Source of the DNA: Fulvitalea axinellae
GTDB taxonomy: Bacteria; Bacteroidota; Bacteroidia; Cytophagales; Cyclobacteriaceae
NCBI RefSeq assembly: GCF_036492835.1
Contig: NZ_AP025314.1
Location: 186,001-250,000 of the forward strand
Direction: 5' to 3'
DNA: 64,000 bases
The notes beneath the pieces are model-generated. The model had not been told where the DNA came from, did not search any database, and saw only the letters and a list, made by a program, of their open reading frames with translations. How positions within the stretch are numbered: the stretch's first letter is position 1; each line of letters opens with the position of its first letter. Below, piece after piece: positions 24,993 through 33,621 of the stretch. The translations under genes were made by a program, and so were the position numbers.

Positions 24993-26924
24993 TTAGGCTG
25001 GCTTTAGTGTGATTACGGCTCCGCCTTTAGGCGCTAAATTTATCCGAAGAGTTTTTCCCTTCTTCAGTATGATCGACTCCTTTTTGAAAGGTATAGTTTC
25101 TGTCCCTTTTGACAAATTGGACAAAGGGTTCAAAGGACGCAGGTCAATCTTTTCCCCTTCAAGATCATCCGAAAACAGCTCGGTTTGGTAAGTTTCGTTG
25201 TCCAGAAAGTCAGGATTTAATTCAATGGCTTTTGCTTCGCCTGCGTTTAGAATCCCGATATACCACTCCTGATTTTTGCGTCGGGCGATGATGGCCGTTT
25301 CCCCTATGCTCGATCCGGGCAACACCCGGGTTTCGTCCCAAACGGAAGGCACGTTTCGGATAAAGTCCAAGGCCGGTTTTACGCGCGGGTTGGTGAGAAG
25401 GAATTCCGGATTTTCCGCCAAACATTGGAAAGGCGAGTAAAAGCAAACCAATGTGGCCAACTGGTGAGCCCAAGTGGTTTCACCGGGCGCCGTAAGGGCC
25501 AGTGGCGTGTAGTCGGCGTGGCCGGCCACTAGGCGGGTAAACGGAAGCGCCGCGTTATGGCTGGCCGTGACGGGCCCCTCGCCCATTTTGTTGAGTTCCG
25601 TGCCGCGCACGCCTTCGCGGGTTACTTCGTTGGGGTAAGTCCGGTACTCGCCGGAGCTTTGTTGGCAACCGTGGAAGTTGACCATCAGTTGGTGTTCGGC
25701 GGCTTTGCGGAGCAGGGTTTCGTCAAAATCGATGATGGTCTTGGAGTGGCCGTTCATAAAGTCCACTTTTACGCCTACGGCGCCTATGGCTTTTACCGAG
25801 TCTAGAAAAGTAGACATGTCGACATAGTCGTTGGCCAGGTTACGGATCTCTTTGGAGTGTTTCCACAGGAACAGTTTTACGCCTTTTTCCTCGGCGTGCC
25901 GGGCCAGCTTTCTGGCCGATTCCCATTTGTTTGGCCAGCTTTCCCAGCCGTCGTCCACCATCGTGTATTCCAAGCCGAGGGCGTGGGCCTTGTCCACCAT
26001 CGCCCATTCGTCTTCGAAGCTAGCCTCGTTGCCCGACCACCAAAACCAAGCGGCTTTGCCGGGCTTTATCCAAGCCTTGTCGGCGAAAAGTCGGCTGTCA
26101 GGTGCGGGGTTTAATGCGGGGATAAAAGTGTTGTTGACCAAGTCGTTGAGATCATCGGCCAAGGCGACGCACCGCCACGGGGTTTGGATGTTCCCTTTCG
26201 CTTTGAAGCCTTTTTTTCCTTCCGAAAAGTCCGCCGTGAGCGTACGATTGCCAACGGCCTTTAGGCGAAGACCGCTATAATCAAACAAGTCGGCCTCGGC
26301 CAAAAGGGCGTATCCGCCTCCGGGCAACTCGCAAGTCAGGGTTAGGCCCTGCACCGGGCCGTTTTTGGAGACTTTCGGCATCTTTTCGATGTCGGCTCGG
26401 AGCCAAGTGCCGGCGTGGGAGCGCAATTTCCAATCGCTTTCCCTTTCGAAGTACCAGACTTTCGTCTTTGCCGGTAGCCGGAAAGCGCTGGCCTCGCCTC
26501 CTATGGTTGATGTTCCTTTTGCGGGAATATCGTAGCGGAAAGCGACGCCTTCTGGTGAGACTTTGAATGTTACGTTCCAAAGTCGCCTGTCGTTTTCCCG
26601 AAGTTGGAAAACGCCTTCGGTACCGTTGTATTTGGCGCTGTCTTTTACGCCGAGCAACGGAAACGCGAAGGATTCCTGCCGAAGAGACAAATCGCCGATT
26701 TCGGTATTCTCGCCAAGGTTTTTTCCGTTTATCGAAATACCTAAACGAGCGGTGTCGATAACGGTTTGTTTCGCTTTCCGCACTATATAACCCAAGTGGC
26801 CGGAAGCGTCCATGAGCAATTCGACGCTTATATTTCCGTGAGTGATTTCATGTTTTTGTTGGCAACCGCTCCCTGTGGCTAGCGCAAGGAGGAAGGCAAA
26901 AAATAGAGTCAGGTTCTTTTTCAT
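24993..26924 (-). CDS. Glycoside hydrolase family 97 (SusB-type)
   Basis: Exported glycosidase of 643 residues with lipobox-like signal (FFAFLLALATGSGCQQKH). Layout: N-terminal beta-sandwich (EITHGNISVELLMDASGHLG), catalytic (beta/alpha)8 barrel from about residue 280 (AAWFWWSGNEASFEDEWAMV, YTMVDDGWESWPNKWE, GVKVDFMNGHSKTIIDFD, MVNFHGCQQSSGEYRTYPNE), and a C-terminal sandwich. Members are alpha-glucosidases (inverting) or alpha-galactosidases (retaining, with an Asp nucleophile on the strand where VKVDFM lies). The Asp in VDFM favours the retaining group, but this is inference. The start ATG at 26922-26924 is preferred over TTG at 26930. It is not next to other Sus-type genes. Confidence 0.93.
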   Translation of the reverse strand: MKKNLTLFFAFLLALATGSGCQQKHEITHGNISVELLMDASGHLGYIVRKAKQTVIDTARLGISINGKNLGENTEIGDLSLRQESFAFPLLGVKDSAKYNGTEGVFQLRENDRRLWNVTFKVSPEGVAFRYDIPAKGTSTIGGEASAFRLPAKTKVWYFERESDWKLRSHAGTWLRADIEKMPKVSKNGPVQGLTLTCELPGGGYALLAEADLFDYSGLRLKAVGNRTLTADFSEGKKGFKAKGNIQTPWRCVALADDLNDLVNNTFIPALNPAPDSRLFADKAWIKPGKAAWFWWSGNEASFEDEWAMVDKAHALGLEYTMVDDGWESWPNKWESARKLARHAEEKGVKLFLWKHSKEIRNLANDYVDMSTFLDSVKAIGAVGVKVDFMNGHSKTIIDFDETLLRKAAEHQLMVNFHGCQQSSGEYRTYPNEVTREGVRGTELNKMGEGPVTASHNAALPFTRLVAGHADYTPLALTAPGETTWAHQLATLVCFYSPFQCLAENPEFLLTNPRVKPALDFIRNVPSVWDETRVLPGSSIGETAIIARRKNQEWYIGILNAGEAKAIELNPDFLDNETYQTELFSDDLEGEKIDLRPLNPLSNLSKGTETIPFKKESIILKKGKTLRINLAPKGGAVITLKPA

Positions 26925-27363
26925 AGTCAACAGTATTGCGAAGCTGTTCGCTCCGTGATTTTCGCCACAAAAGTTGTCTGGCGTCTGCTATTATTGACCG
27001 GAAAGAGCTTTTTGTCCCTCTATTTACTCGGGAAGTAGGGAGAATTCGGGTTTCAAAGAAATGGAACTTGCGTTACGCTGGATAATAGATGTTATCGATT
27101 TAGTTAAAAAGTACTTTGGTGCTTTTTCGATTTTACCAAGTTCTGTATTATTTCATTTAGTTGTTTTTTTTCATATTCATCTGCCAACTTAATTCTTTTG
27201 CAGGTGTTTGTCCAAATTGAATATTCTTGCTTTAATTGAAAGAAGTCTATGTCAAATGTCCATAGGAAATATATATCAGCAGTTTTATTTCTTGTGCCGT
27301 AGGTGATATAGTTCTCATTTATTTTAAATTCAGAGTAACCACAGGAATTTTTTTGAAGAGGTG

Positions 27364-27369
27364 TAATTA
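27364..27369 (+). repeat. Left target-site duplication (TAATTA)
   Basis: TAATTA directly precedes the left inverted repeat. The same hexamer follows the right end at 29021-29026. Because it is palindromic, the duplication could also be AATT (4 bp) or AT (2 bp), with the element boundaries moved by one or two bases each side. Confidence 0.75.
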
Positions 27370-27385
27370 GGGTTTACTGAAAAAG
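27370..27385 (+). repeat. Left terminal inverted repeat of the IS
   Basis: GGGTTTACTGAAAAAG, 16 bases, is perfectly complementary to the right end; the sequences diverge after this point. Confidence 0.9.
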
Positions 27386-27498
27386 TAAAAACCACAAGAT
27401 TATCAGTGGATTAGGTAGCTTGTTTCCCTTTCCAAAGCACAGGGAATATTCGTAAATTGGCCTTAGAAAGGACTGAGAGCATTTTTTCCCTTGCACCT

Positions 27499-28995
27499 AT
27501 GATCAAGACAAGTTCCTCGCAATTGAGTATAGAAGGTTTTTTGGACCCGGAAATAGGGCGCCTTAACCCGGAAAACAGATGGGTGAAGTTGGCCAACTCC
27601 ATCCCCTGGGCGGAATTGGGTTTGGTCTACGAATCGAAAATGTCGACGGGCAAGGGCAGTCCGTGCAAACCGGCCCGGCTGGTCATCGGCGCGCTGATCG
27701 TGAAGCATAAGCTGAACGTTTCGGACGCCGAGGCGATAGAACAAATCAAAGAAAATCCGTATCTCCAGTATTTCGTGGGACTCGGCTCGTTCACCACGGA
27801 AAAGGCCTTTGACCCTTCGCTGTTCACGACGGTCCGCAAGCGGCTCGGGTACGGGGATTTTAACAGGATGAGTTCGCTTTTGCAACACGAGGGGATCCGT
27901 ATTGCGGAGGGCGATCGGGATGAAGGGTCCAAAGACGGGCATTCCGGGGACGCCGAAGATGACAAGCGGGTTGTCTCCTGCGACGCGACGGTGGCGCCGC
28001 AAGAGATTCCATACCCCACGGACCTTGGGCTGTTGGCTACGGCGAGGGTGCAGTCGGAGAAAATCATCGACCTCCTTTGGCCCGTCGCCAGGGATTCCGG
28101 TTTATCCAAAAAGCCCCGGACTTACCGGGATAAAGCCCATAGGGAATATGTCGGGGCGACGAGAAAAAAGAGGAAAGGAGCCGAATTCTGGCGCGTGTGC
28201 GCACGCCGACAGCTGAATTATCTGGAACGGAACCTACGGCATATCGACAGCCTCATAGAGGCCAACAAGGGCGTTATACGCCTAAAAAGCAGGTTTTTGA
28301 AGATTCTGATGGTGCTTCACGAAATCGCCAGGCAACAGTCGCTCATGCTGGAGACCGGTGCCAACAGGGTGGACGGCCGCATCGTGAACGTCTTCCAGCC
28401 CCATGTCCGGCCGATAGTCCGGGGCAAAAACGGAAGCGACACCGAGTTCGGCGCCAAATTGTCCGTAAGCCTTCACGAAGGCTATTCCTATCTGGACAAG
28501 GCGCAATGGGACGCTTACTACGAGGGTGACGCGGAAGTGATCCGCGGGCACATCGACAGTTTCGGGGAGAGAAACCCGGAAATGAAGCTCGGCAAATTCG
28601 TCGGGGACAAGATTTACGGAAACAGGAACGCCCGGCAGACCATGTCCGGCGCGGGTGTGGAATTCGTGGGCTCCCCGTTGGGAAGGCCTCCCTCAAGTCC
28701 CGAAAAAATCAGGGAACGCAAGGAAAACCGGGCGCTTCACCAACGGCACCGAAGCAGGGCGGAAGGAAAATTCGGGGAAGTGAAACGGGGACTCGGATTG
28801 GACAAAATACAGGCAAGGAGAGCGGACACTTCGCTTTCATGGATCGCCTGCATTTTCTTCGTGGCCAACTTGAAAAGATTTCAGAGCGAAATCTTTTTTG
28901 ACCTTGTTTTCTTGAGCTGGAAATACGGGATATGGCTTCAAGACGGCGAAAAGAAACAGGAAAAGACTGTCTGGCAAAATATCCTAGCTGGGTAG
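27499..28995 (+). CDS. IS5-family (DUF772/IS1182-like) transposase
   Basis: DDE transposase of 498 residues from the ATG at 27499; the TTG at 27457 is rejected since no gene-like sequence precedes it. N-terminal DUF772-like part: YLQYFVGLGSFTTEKAFDPS, LFTTVRKRLG. First catalytic Asp in VVSCDATVAPQEIPYPTDLG; second in KFVGDKIYGNRNARQTM; the Glu in HRSRAEGKFGEVKRGLGLDK. The C-terminus (SLSWIACIFFVANLKRFQSE) is usual for the family. All three catalytic residues are present, so the enzyme may be active. The gene fills nearly the whole element and the stop lies 25 bases before the right end. IS5 group assignment is by eye; IS1182-like is the main alternative. Confidence 0.9.
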   Translation: MIKTSSSQLSIEGFLDPEIGRLNPENRWVKLANSIPWAELGLVYESKMSTGKGSPCKPARLVIGALIVKHKLNVSDAEAIEQIKENPYLQYFVGLGSFTTEKAFDPSLFTTVRKRLGYGDFNRMSSLLQHEGIRIAEGDRDEGSKDGHSGDAEDDKRVVSCDATVAPQEIPYPTDLGLLATARVQSEKIIDLLWPVARDSGLSKKPRTYRDKAHREYVGATRKKRKGAEFWRVCARRQLNYLERNLRHIDSLIEANKGVIRLKSRFLKILMVLHEIARQQSLMLETGANRVDGRIVNVFQPHVRPIVRGKNGSDTEFGAKLSVSLHEGYSYLDKAQWDAYYEGDAEVIRGHIDSFGERNPEMKLGKFVGDKIYGNRNARQTMSGAGVEFVGSPLGRPPSSPEKIRERKENRALHQRHRSRAEGKFGEVKRGLGLDKIQARRADTSLSWIACIFFVANLKRFQSEIFFDLVFLSWKYGIWLQDGEKKQEKTVWQNILAG

Positions 28996-29004
28996 CCCTC
29001 TGGG

Positions 29005-29020
29005 CTTTTTCAGTAAACCC
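29005..29020 (-). repeat. Right terminal inverted repeat of the IS
   Basis: Complement of GGGTTTACTGAAAAAG; matches the left end over all 16 bases. Confidence 0.9.
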
Positions 29021-29026
29021 TAATTA
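29021..29026 (+). repeat. Right target-site duplication (TAATTA)
   Basis: TAATTA directly after the right terminal inverted repeat; the same hexamer is at 27364-27369. Confidence 0.75.
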
Positions 29027-29476
29027 CATAGATTTTTTGTTGTTGCGATAAACCTTTGAAGCTCTTATTGACTCTAATTTTAACTCGCAACACTTTTTCG
29101 GTTTTCAGTACGTGTTTAGCACACTCTGATCGATCAAAAGGATCTTGATTGATCTTCAGAATAGATTCATTGGTAATTATTTTCGCAATGCTTAAAGTGT
29201 CTATACCTATCACCTTCCCTTGGAAGACACAATCAGAAATTTCAAATGAATTTATTACGGTTTCTTTCAGCGTATCGCAAAGGCATTCTGTTTTGAACCC
29301 ACATTCGTCATTTTGAGCGGATGCGACACTAATTATAAGGTGGAATAAGGTTGTTATTGTCCAGCATTTCATTTTTATAGCGATTTTAGATTCGATGGTC
29401 CTGGCTGTTTTAAAGTTTTGTGTTGATTCATAGTTGCTTATCTTGGCAAGCAAGATACGCCTTAAACGTATTTGCG

Positions 29477-29863
29477 ATGAAGTTTTACGAAAAAGAAGTC
29501 AACCGGATAAAAAAGTCATGCTTTTCCAATCGCCGACAAGTCGAAACGGTAAGGAGGCTTAGGCGATATATCGAACTTAATTATGGCGAAGAGCTTTGTC
29601 TTGAGAGTATGTCCAGGGCTAGCTACGTGTCAAAATTTCATCTGCTGAGGCTTTTTAAGAAACTCTACGGGCGAACTCCGAACCAATACCTTACGGAAAT
29701 CAGGATGGAAAAAGCCAAAGAATTTTTGGCGAAAGGAATGTCGGCTACGGACGCCTGTTTCGCGGTGGGTTTTGACAGTTTGGGCTCGTTTGGGGTATTG
29801 TTCAAACGGAAAACGGGATTTTCGCCCGCCCAATACCGGAAAAGCAATTTTCGAGAAGATTAG
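29477..29863 (+). CDS. AraC family transcriptional regulator (short)
   Basis: A 128-residue protein made of little more than the AraC DNA-binding domain. The two helix-turn-helix motifs are visible: ELCLESMSRASYVSKFHLLR and ATDACFAVGFDSLGSFGVLF, with the family end KTGFSPAQYRKSN. The N-terminal 30 residues (MKFYEKEVNRIKKSCFSNR) are basic and carry no ligand-binding barrel. Start M at 29477 is preferred over 29420. A VOC-family gene follows after 50 bases in the same direction, a pairing often seen in Bacteroidota, so it may be the regulator of that gene and in an operon with it. Confidence 0.92.
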   Translation: MKFYEKEVNRIKKSCFSNRRQVETVRRLRRYIELNYGEELCLESMSRASYVSKFHLLRLFKKLYGRTPNQYLTEIRMEKAKEFLAKGMSATDACFAVGFDSLGSFGVLFKRKTGFSPAQYRKSNFRED

Positions 29864-29913
29864 CCAAGTTAGAATTTCAACCTTCACGTAATATTGAACT
29901 AAACCTGACAGAC

Positions 29914-30309
29914 ATGAAGATAAGCATACTGAGTATCCCCGTGCGGGACCAAGAAAAGGCCTTTAGGTTTTATACCGAAAAGTTGGGGTTTGTAAAGAAA
30001 ATCGATATGCCTTTGGAAGACGGAAACCGCTGGCTTACGCTCGTGGCCGAAGAGGACCAAATGGGCCCTGAACTTTTGTTGGAACCGTCGGCAAAGGATT
30101 TTGAGCCTACCAAAGTATATCAGAAAGCGTTGTATGAGGCGGGTATTCCCGTTACCCAATTTAACGTAAAGAGCGTGCGGGACGAGTACGAAAGGCTATT
30201 GCCCCTTGGCGTGAAGTTCAGCGTAGAGCCAACGGAAATGGGCACGGCGGTGATTGCGGTATTTGATGATACATGCGGGAATTATATCCAGATTGTGGAG
30301 GTCATATAA
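29914..30309 (+). CDS. VOC family (glyoxalase/bleomycin-resistance-like) protein
   Basis: A 131-residue single VOC domain pair: the first beta-alpha-beta-beta-beta unit SILSIPVRDQEKAFRFYTEK, GFVKKIDMPLEDGNRWLTLV, then the second unit VTQFNVKSVRDEYERLL, VAVFDDTCGNYIQIVEVI. The metal ligands usual in glyoxalase I (His, Glu) are not all clear: EVI at the C-terminus fits the Glu, but the N-terminal His is absent. It may act on an antibiotic, an electrophile or an aldehyde conjugate; substrate unknown. It follows an AraC gene, which probably controls it, and ends at a terminator (30315-30342). Confidence 0.88.
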   Translation: MKISILSIPVRDQEKAFRFYTEKLGFVKKIDMPLEDGNRWLTLVAEEDQMGPELLLEPSAKDFEPTKVYQKALYEAGIPVTQFNVKSVRDEYERLLPLGVKFSVEPTEMGTAVIAVFDDTCGNYIQIVEVI

Positions 30310-30314
30310 AAAAT

Positions 30315-30342
30315 AAGGCTGGTGGAGATTTCCGCCAGCCTT
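30315..30342 (+). terminator. Terminator between VOC gene and methyltransferase
   Basis: Stem AAGGCTGG-GG with CC-CCAGCCTT (mismatch G-T), T-rich end TTTCTG. It lies between convergent genes and may serve both. Confidence 0.65.
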
Positions 30343-30352
30343 TCTGTTCAAC

Positions 30353-31111
30353 TCATCGTCCTTGCTCATTGAGCAGGCCTGTGTATTTTTTGATGTATTT
30401 GAGAATCGTGTAAGCTATTCCCGAAGCTACGGTGCCGATAAGCAGCCAGTCGATTTCGGTGCGTAGCGTTCCGTTGACGGCGTATTCGGCGGAAGCCTCG
30501 AAGATGAAGAACACGAGGAAGAGCGCGAAGAATCCGTTCTTTTCCTTTTTCAGCACTTTCTTCCAGCTGAATGGTGTGTCCGGGCTCTTGTAGCGGAAAG
30601 AAGTAGGGAGAAAAGGCGCCGTTTTCGATGCCCAATCAAGGTAATGTTGTCCGAATTTTTTTCTTAGGAAATTCTCTTCCGCAAAGACAATCCGCTCGTA
30701 GTAAATCCAGAATGTCAGCGAAAAAATAGCGATAAACCACACGTTTCCGGTCAGCATCGCTACGCCGAGCCACATCAGGTAGTTGCCCAGATACAGCGGG
30801 TTGCGAATCAGCGAATACATTCCGGTGGTGTTTAGGGAGTCGGCCACTTGGCCTTGGTCGGTGTTTCGACCCGAGGTGTTTTTCGGTGTGTAGCCCACGG
30901 TAAAAGCCCTGATGACTAAGCCCAGCATACCAACCACAAACGCCATCGATTCCAGTATTCCCGATAACATTGATTGTGGATGGTGAGAAACGTAGGTGTG
31001 TTCTTGGTAAAGCTTGATAAGAATACCGGAAACCAACAATAGCAACGGCAGATTGCTTCTGTGTTTGAACAAGAACGCACCTTGCGAGTTCAACTCTTCT
31101 TGTAACGCCAT
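30353..31111 (-). CDS. Isoprenylcysteine methyltransferase-like membrane methyltransferase
   Basis: A 252-residue membrane protein of the ICMT/phospholipid-methyltransferase family. Helices are near residues 19-34 (LPLLLLVSGILIKLYQE), 47-67 and 115-150. The SAM-binding and catalytic region has the stretch GMYSLIRNPLYLGNYLMWLG (R-N-P-x-Y-x-G, the family hallmark), the acidic pair FAEENFLRKKFGQHYLDW, and the C-terminal helices WLLIGTVASGIAYTILKYI. It probably methylates a lipid or a prenylated/isoprenoid substrate; which one is unknown. Start ATG 31109-31111. It has no close partner. Confidence 0.82.
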   Translation of the reverse strand: MALQEELNSQGAFLFKHRSNLPLLLLVSGILIKLYQEHTYVSHHPQSMLSGILESMAFVVGMLGLVIRAFTVGYTPKNTSGRNTDQGQVADSLNTTGMYSLIRNPLYLGNYLMWLGVAMLTGNVWFIAIFSLTFWIYYERIVFAEENFLRKKFGQHYLDWASKTAPFLPTSFRYKSPDTPFSWKKVLKKEKNGFFALFLVFFIFEASAEYAVNGTLRTEIDWLLIGTVASGIAYTILKYIKKYTGLLNEQGR

Positions 31112-31447
31112 ATAGATATATGTTTTGAGTGATTGCCTTGTCCTTTCACTGGAGGTTTGGCCTTTTCGTGTAATTTGGGCTTACCGTTAGGCTTTCCGAA
31201 TTGGCTTTGCTTCCCGAAAAAAGGATAGGCGAATTAGAATATATTCTGACGAATAAAATCAGTCGCCAATATTTCCATAAAAACTGAAGAGAATCTGTAT
31301 TCGGTTGGGAATAAGTGTTTTGTTGATATTAGGGGGGCGTGGTTTTCTGAGGAAGTGTAGTTGAAAAAGAAATGTGGTGAAAATAAAAAACCAAGACTTC
31401 CGTAGTGCTGGAAGTCTTGGTTAAGTTGATTGTGAGAGTTGGCTTGA
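31112..31447. other. Non-coding region
   Basis: 336 bases with no supportable gene; AT-rich sequence including poly-A/T tracts. The only feature is the terminator at 31389-31422 for the minus-strand gene. Confidence 0.5.
31389..31422 (-). terminator. Rho-independent terminator of the glycine-zipper lipoprotein gene
   Basis: A 13-base perfect stem, AACCAAGACTTCC with GGAAGTCTTGGTT, has an 8-base loop; on the minus strand it runs into six T. It follows the stop at 31448 by 26 bases. Confidence 0.85.
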
Positions 31448-32299
31448 TTATCTCATCACCTCAATTTTGGTGTCGGCGGTGAGTTTGAAGCTCAATTCAT
31501 GGCCCTTAGGCAATACGTATGAGCCTTTTTTGCCCAAAGCAGCAACGCCCGCTCCGGCCGCCGCACCGGTCGCAGCGCCAATCAAAGTGCCTTTGGTCTT
31601 TTTGCCTCCTTTGCTTGAGAGGTTGCCTGCCAAACCGCCGACAATGGCTCCCGCCCCTACTTTGAGGAGGGTTTTGCCTGTTTTGTTCTTGCCTTCGAAA
31701 TACAATGGCGCACTGGCAAGGCTGTGGTTCTTCCCTTCGAAAGCGATGCTCTGAAGCTCGATTTCGATAAACGATTTTCCACCCATTTTCTTCTCGTTCT
31801 GGACTTTTGTAACCTTTCCTTTGACGGTTGCGCCAGCCGGGATTACCTCATTGTCCGAGAGGGTGATTTTTTTTGTGGTTTTGGCCGAGAACAGTTGCCC
31901 GACGGTTTTTGTAGCTGTTGAGACTTCCTCAGTCAAAGCGACATTAACCGCCTCTCCCGATTTGAGCGTAAGCGTTTTCTTTTGTTTTACCGGCTTTTTA
32001 GGCTCTTCCTTTACGGGCTTTTCCGCCGGTTTTTCAGGTTTAGGTTGCGGTTTTGGCGTTGGCTTCGGTTTGGCCGGTGCCTTAGGCTTTTTGGCTTCGG
32101 CTACAGGCTTGGCTTCTTTTTCAGCTGGCTTCTCAGGCTCTTTCTCTGGAGTTTCTTCTTCGGCTACGGGTTGCTCAGTGGCCGGTTGTTCGGTTTCGTT
32201 AGTTGAGTTTTTCTTTTGGCAAGCGCCCAAAGCAAAACTTACGAAAGCGACCAATAATAATGCGCGCAATGTCGATGACAGGCTTTTTGATGTTTTCAT
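31448..32299 (-). CDS. Lipoprotein with Pro/Lys/Glu linker and glycine zipper
   Basis: A 283-residue predicted lipoprotein. Signal and lipobox: LLLVAFVSFALGACQKKN. Residues 35-110 are a long low-complexity linker of Glu, Pro, Lys and Ala (PEKEPEKPAEKEAKPVAEAK, KPTPKPQPKPEKPAEKP), which resembles the periplasm-spanning linker of TonB. Then a strand domain (TLKSGEAVNVALTEEVSTAT, IPAGATVKGKVTKVQN), and a glycine-zipper segment (GAGAIVGGLAGNLSSKG, GAATGAAAGAGVAALGKKG) near residues 215-260, as in 17-kDa surface antigen-like proteins. The layout suggests an anchored protein that reaches across the periplasm and inserts or oligomerises. Function unknown; a Pro-rich linker is present by sequence, its reach is inference. 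Confidence 0.78.
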   Translation of the reverse strand: MKTSKSLSSTLRALLLVAFVSFALGACQKKNSTNETEQPATEQPVAEEETPEKEPEKPAEKEAKPVAEAKKPKAPAKPKPTPKPQPKPEKPAEKPVKEEPKKPVKQKKTLTLKSGEAVNVALTEEVSTATKTVGQLFSAKTTKKITLSDNEVIPAGATVKGKVTKVQNEKKMGGKSFIEIELQSIAFEGKNHSLASAPLYFEGKNKTGKTLLKVGAGAIVGGLAGNLSSKGGKKTKGTLIGAATGAAAGAGVAALGKKGSYVLPKGHELSFKLTADTKIEVMR

Positions 32300-32716
32300 G
32301 GTGATACTAAGATCGTTCGCCAGTTTACGATTTTAAGGTTTTAACTTGGAAAAGTTTAATGTTATTCTGTGACTTTCAAATATTTAAGTCTAGATTAATC
32401 CTTTTTCGATATGCTGGCGAATCCTTTGTTTATATTGAAAATTAGTTACTTGAAATTGTTTTGTAAGTAATTGTTTTACATGTAGTTGGGTGTTTTTTCA
32501 CCTTGGTTAAGGAGTGCTAAAAAGATAAGTTCCATTAAAGAAACACGCACAAATCTAAGTCAAATTATGGGAGAGTGTAATAATATTTCTGTTCAAATGC
32601 CTTATTCTTCATATATTTAAAATGTAATTTGGAATAACAATGTTTAAGTTGGGGTTTAGGCCTCGTTGATAAATTGTGTTTGCTAGAATGTGTTATTGAA
32701 TGATATATTTCAGGAT
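32300..32716. other. AT-rich non-coding region
   Basis: 417 bases, strongly AT-rich, with no gene-like frame. It divides the divergently read lipoprotein (minus) and HD-domain gene (plus) and probably holds both promoters; I cannot place clear -7 boxes. Confidence 0.5.
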
Positions 32717-33346
32717 ATGATAAGAGATGAATTAAAAGGGCTCTTGGGTTTTATCGAAAAAGCGGAGGGTCTGAAAAGGGAGATGAGGCACAGTTGGTTG
32801 TCTGACAGGCGTCGGGAGAGTGTGGCTGAGCATACTTGGAGAATGTCGTTGATGGCGATTATGCTCAAGGATAAATTGAGCGTGGACGTTAACTTGGAGA
32901 AGGTGCTGAAGATGGTCATTGTTCATGATTTGGTAGAAATTGAGGCCGGTGACGTTTCCGCTTTGGATCAGCTTCGGGATCCCGCTATTAGGGAAAATAA
33001 GGCTAAAAAAGAACTTGCTGCTATCGAGAATATCAGGACGGAGCTTGGGCAGGGCTTGGGAGAAGAATTCTACAGGCTTTGGATGGAATTTGAAGAAAGG
33101 GAAACGAACGAGGCCAAATTTTCGAACGCTTTGGACAAATTGGAAGTCCAGATTCAGCATAACCAGGCTCCACTTGACACTTGGGAAGAGATTGAGTTTG
33201 AGATGCTGTATATGATGGACAAACACGTGGCTTTTGATGAGAATCTTCGCTTGTTCAAAGACGAAATAGTGAGAGAGGCTGAGGACAAGATGAAACATCA
33301 AGGAATCATTTCTGAGAAGTACAGGCCAAAATCAGCAGACGAATAA
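32717..33346 (+). CDS. HD-domain hydrolase (YfbR/HDDC2-like)
   Basis: A 209-residue cytoplasmic metal-dependent phosphohydrolase. Ligands of the HD fold are in SVAEHTWRMSLMA (His), KMVIVHDLVEIEAGD (His-Asp) and FSNALDKLEVQIQH (Asp). This set matches the HDDC2/YfbR group, whose members are 5'-nucleotidases for deoxynucleotides. The helical stretch RENKAKKELAAIENIRTE is usual. Start M at 32717 is preferred over 32690, which lies in AT-rich leader. The downstream space (33347-34000) starts with a possible terminator at 33477. No operon partner. Confidence 0.9.
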   Translation: MIRDELKGLLGFIEKAEGLKREMRHSWLSDRRRESVAEHTWRMSLMAIMLKDKLSVDVNLEKVLKMVIVHDLVEIEAGDVSALDQLRDPAIRENKAKKELAAIENIRTELGQGLGEEFYRLWMEFEERETNEAKFSNALDKLEVQIQHNQAPLDTWEEIEFEMLYMMDKHVAFDENLRLFKDEIVREAEDKMKHQGIISEKYRPKSADE

Positions 33347-33476
33347 TAATCTGGATAAGGATAGCCCTTGAAAAGAAAGTTAATGGGAGTGCTAGGAAGG
33401 ATTTATGGCTTTGAATAATTAAATTTTTTTCATTGTTGGATAGTGCGTTATGTGTGTTTTAGAGTAAGGGCTTTTT

Positions 33477-33512
33477 TGAAAAATAAGAACGCTTATACCG
33501 CGCGTTTTTCTT
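33477..33512 (+). terminator. Possible terminator after HD-domain gene
   Basis: Short GC stem AACGC/GCGTT flanked by A-rich and T-rich runs that could extend the pairing, ending in TTTTTCTTTT. It is 130 bases after the stop, so its assignment is uncertain. Confidence 0.4.
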
Positions 33513-33575
33513 TTCCGAATCTTTTCAATTCTGTTAAATTCAGAGAGTTATGGATACGTCCATGTTATGGAGAAT

Positions 33576-33621
33576 GAATACTGTCATAACAGTCGTTTTT
33601 ATGGGAATTGAGACAGTATTC
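33576..33621. repeat. 10-bp perfect inverted repeat
   Basis: GAATACTGTC at 33576-33585 and GACAGTATTC at 33612-33621 are perfectly complementary, with 26 bases between. It could be a hairpin in RNA or an operator-like pair; its surroundings are non-coding. Confidence 0.5.

Larger units (their letters stand above)
27370..29020 (+). mobile_element. Complete IS5-like insertion sequence, about 1651 bp
   Basis: The element is bounded by 16-base perfect terminal inverted repeats, GGGTTTACTGAAAAAG at 27370-27385 and its complement at 29005-29020, and flanked by the TAATTA duplication. It contains one transposase frame. The host gene joins back to one frame if the element is removed, so the boundaries are well supported. 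The exact IS family is judged from the transposase only. Confidence 0.93.
27104..29372 (-). pseudogene. TIMP-like exported protein gene interrupted by an insertion sequence
   Basis: The 5' part (29021-29372) encodes a signal peptide (MKCWTITTLFHLIISVASAQ), a Cys-rich start (DECGFKTECLCDTL) and the strand-turn VFQGKVIGIDTLS of a TIMP/netrin-like fold, ending in KSFKGLSQQQKIYV. The 3' part (27104-27369) resumes in the same frame after removing bases 27370-29020 and one TAATTA: ITPLQKNSCGYSEFKINENY, then YSIWTNTCKRIKLADEYEKK and a stop at 27104-27106. The joined protein is about 205 residues. TIMP-like domains in Bacteroidota are thought to be exported; their function is uncertain. The break is caused wholly by the insertion, so loss is recent. 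Confidence 0.82.
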
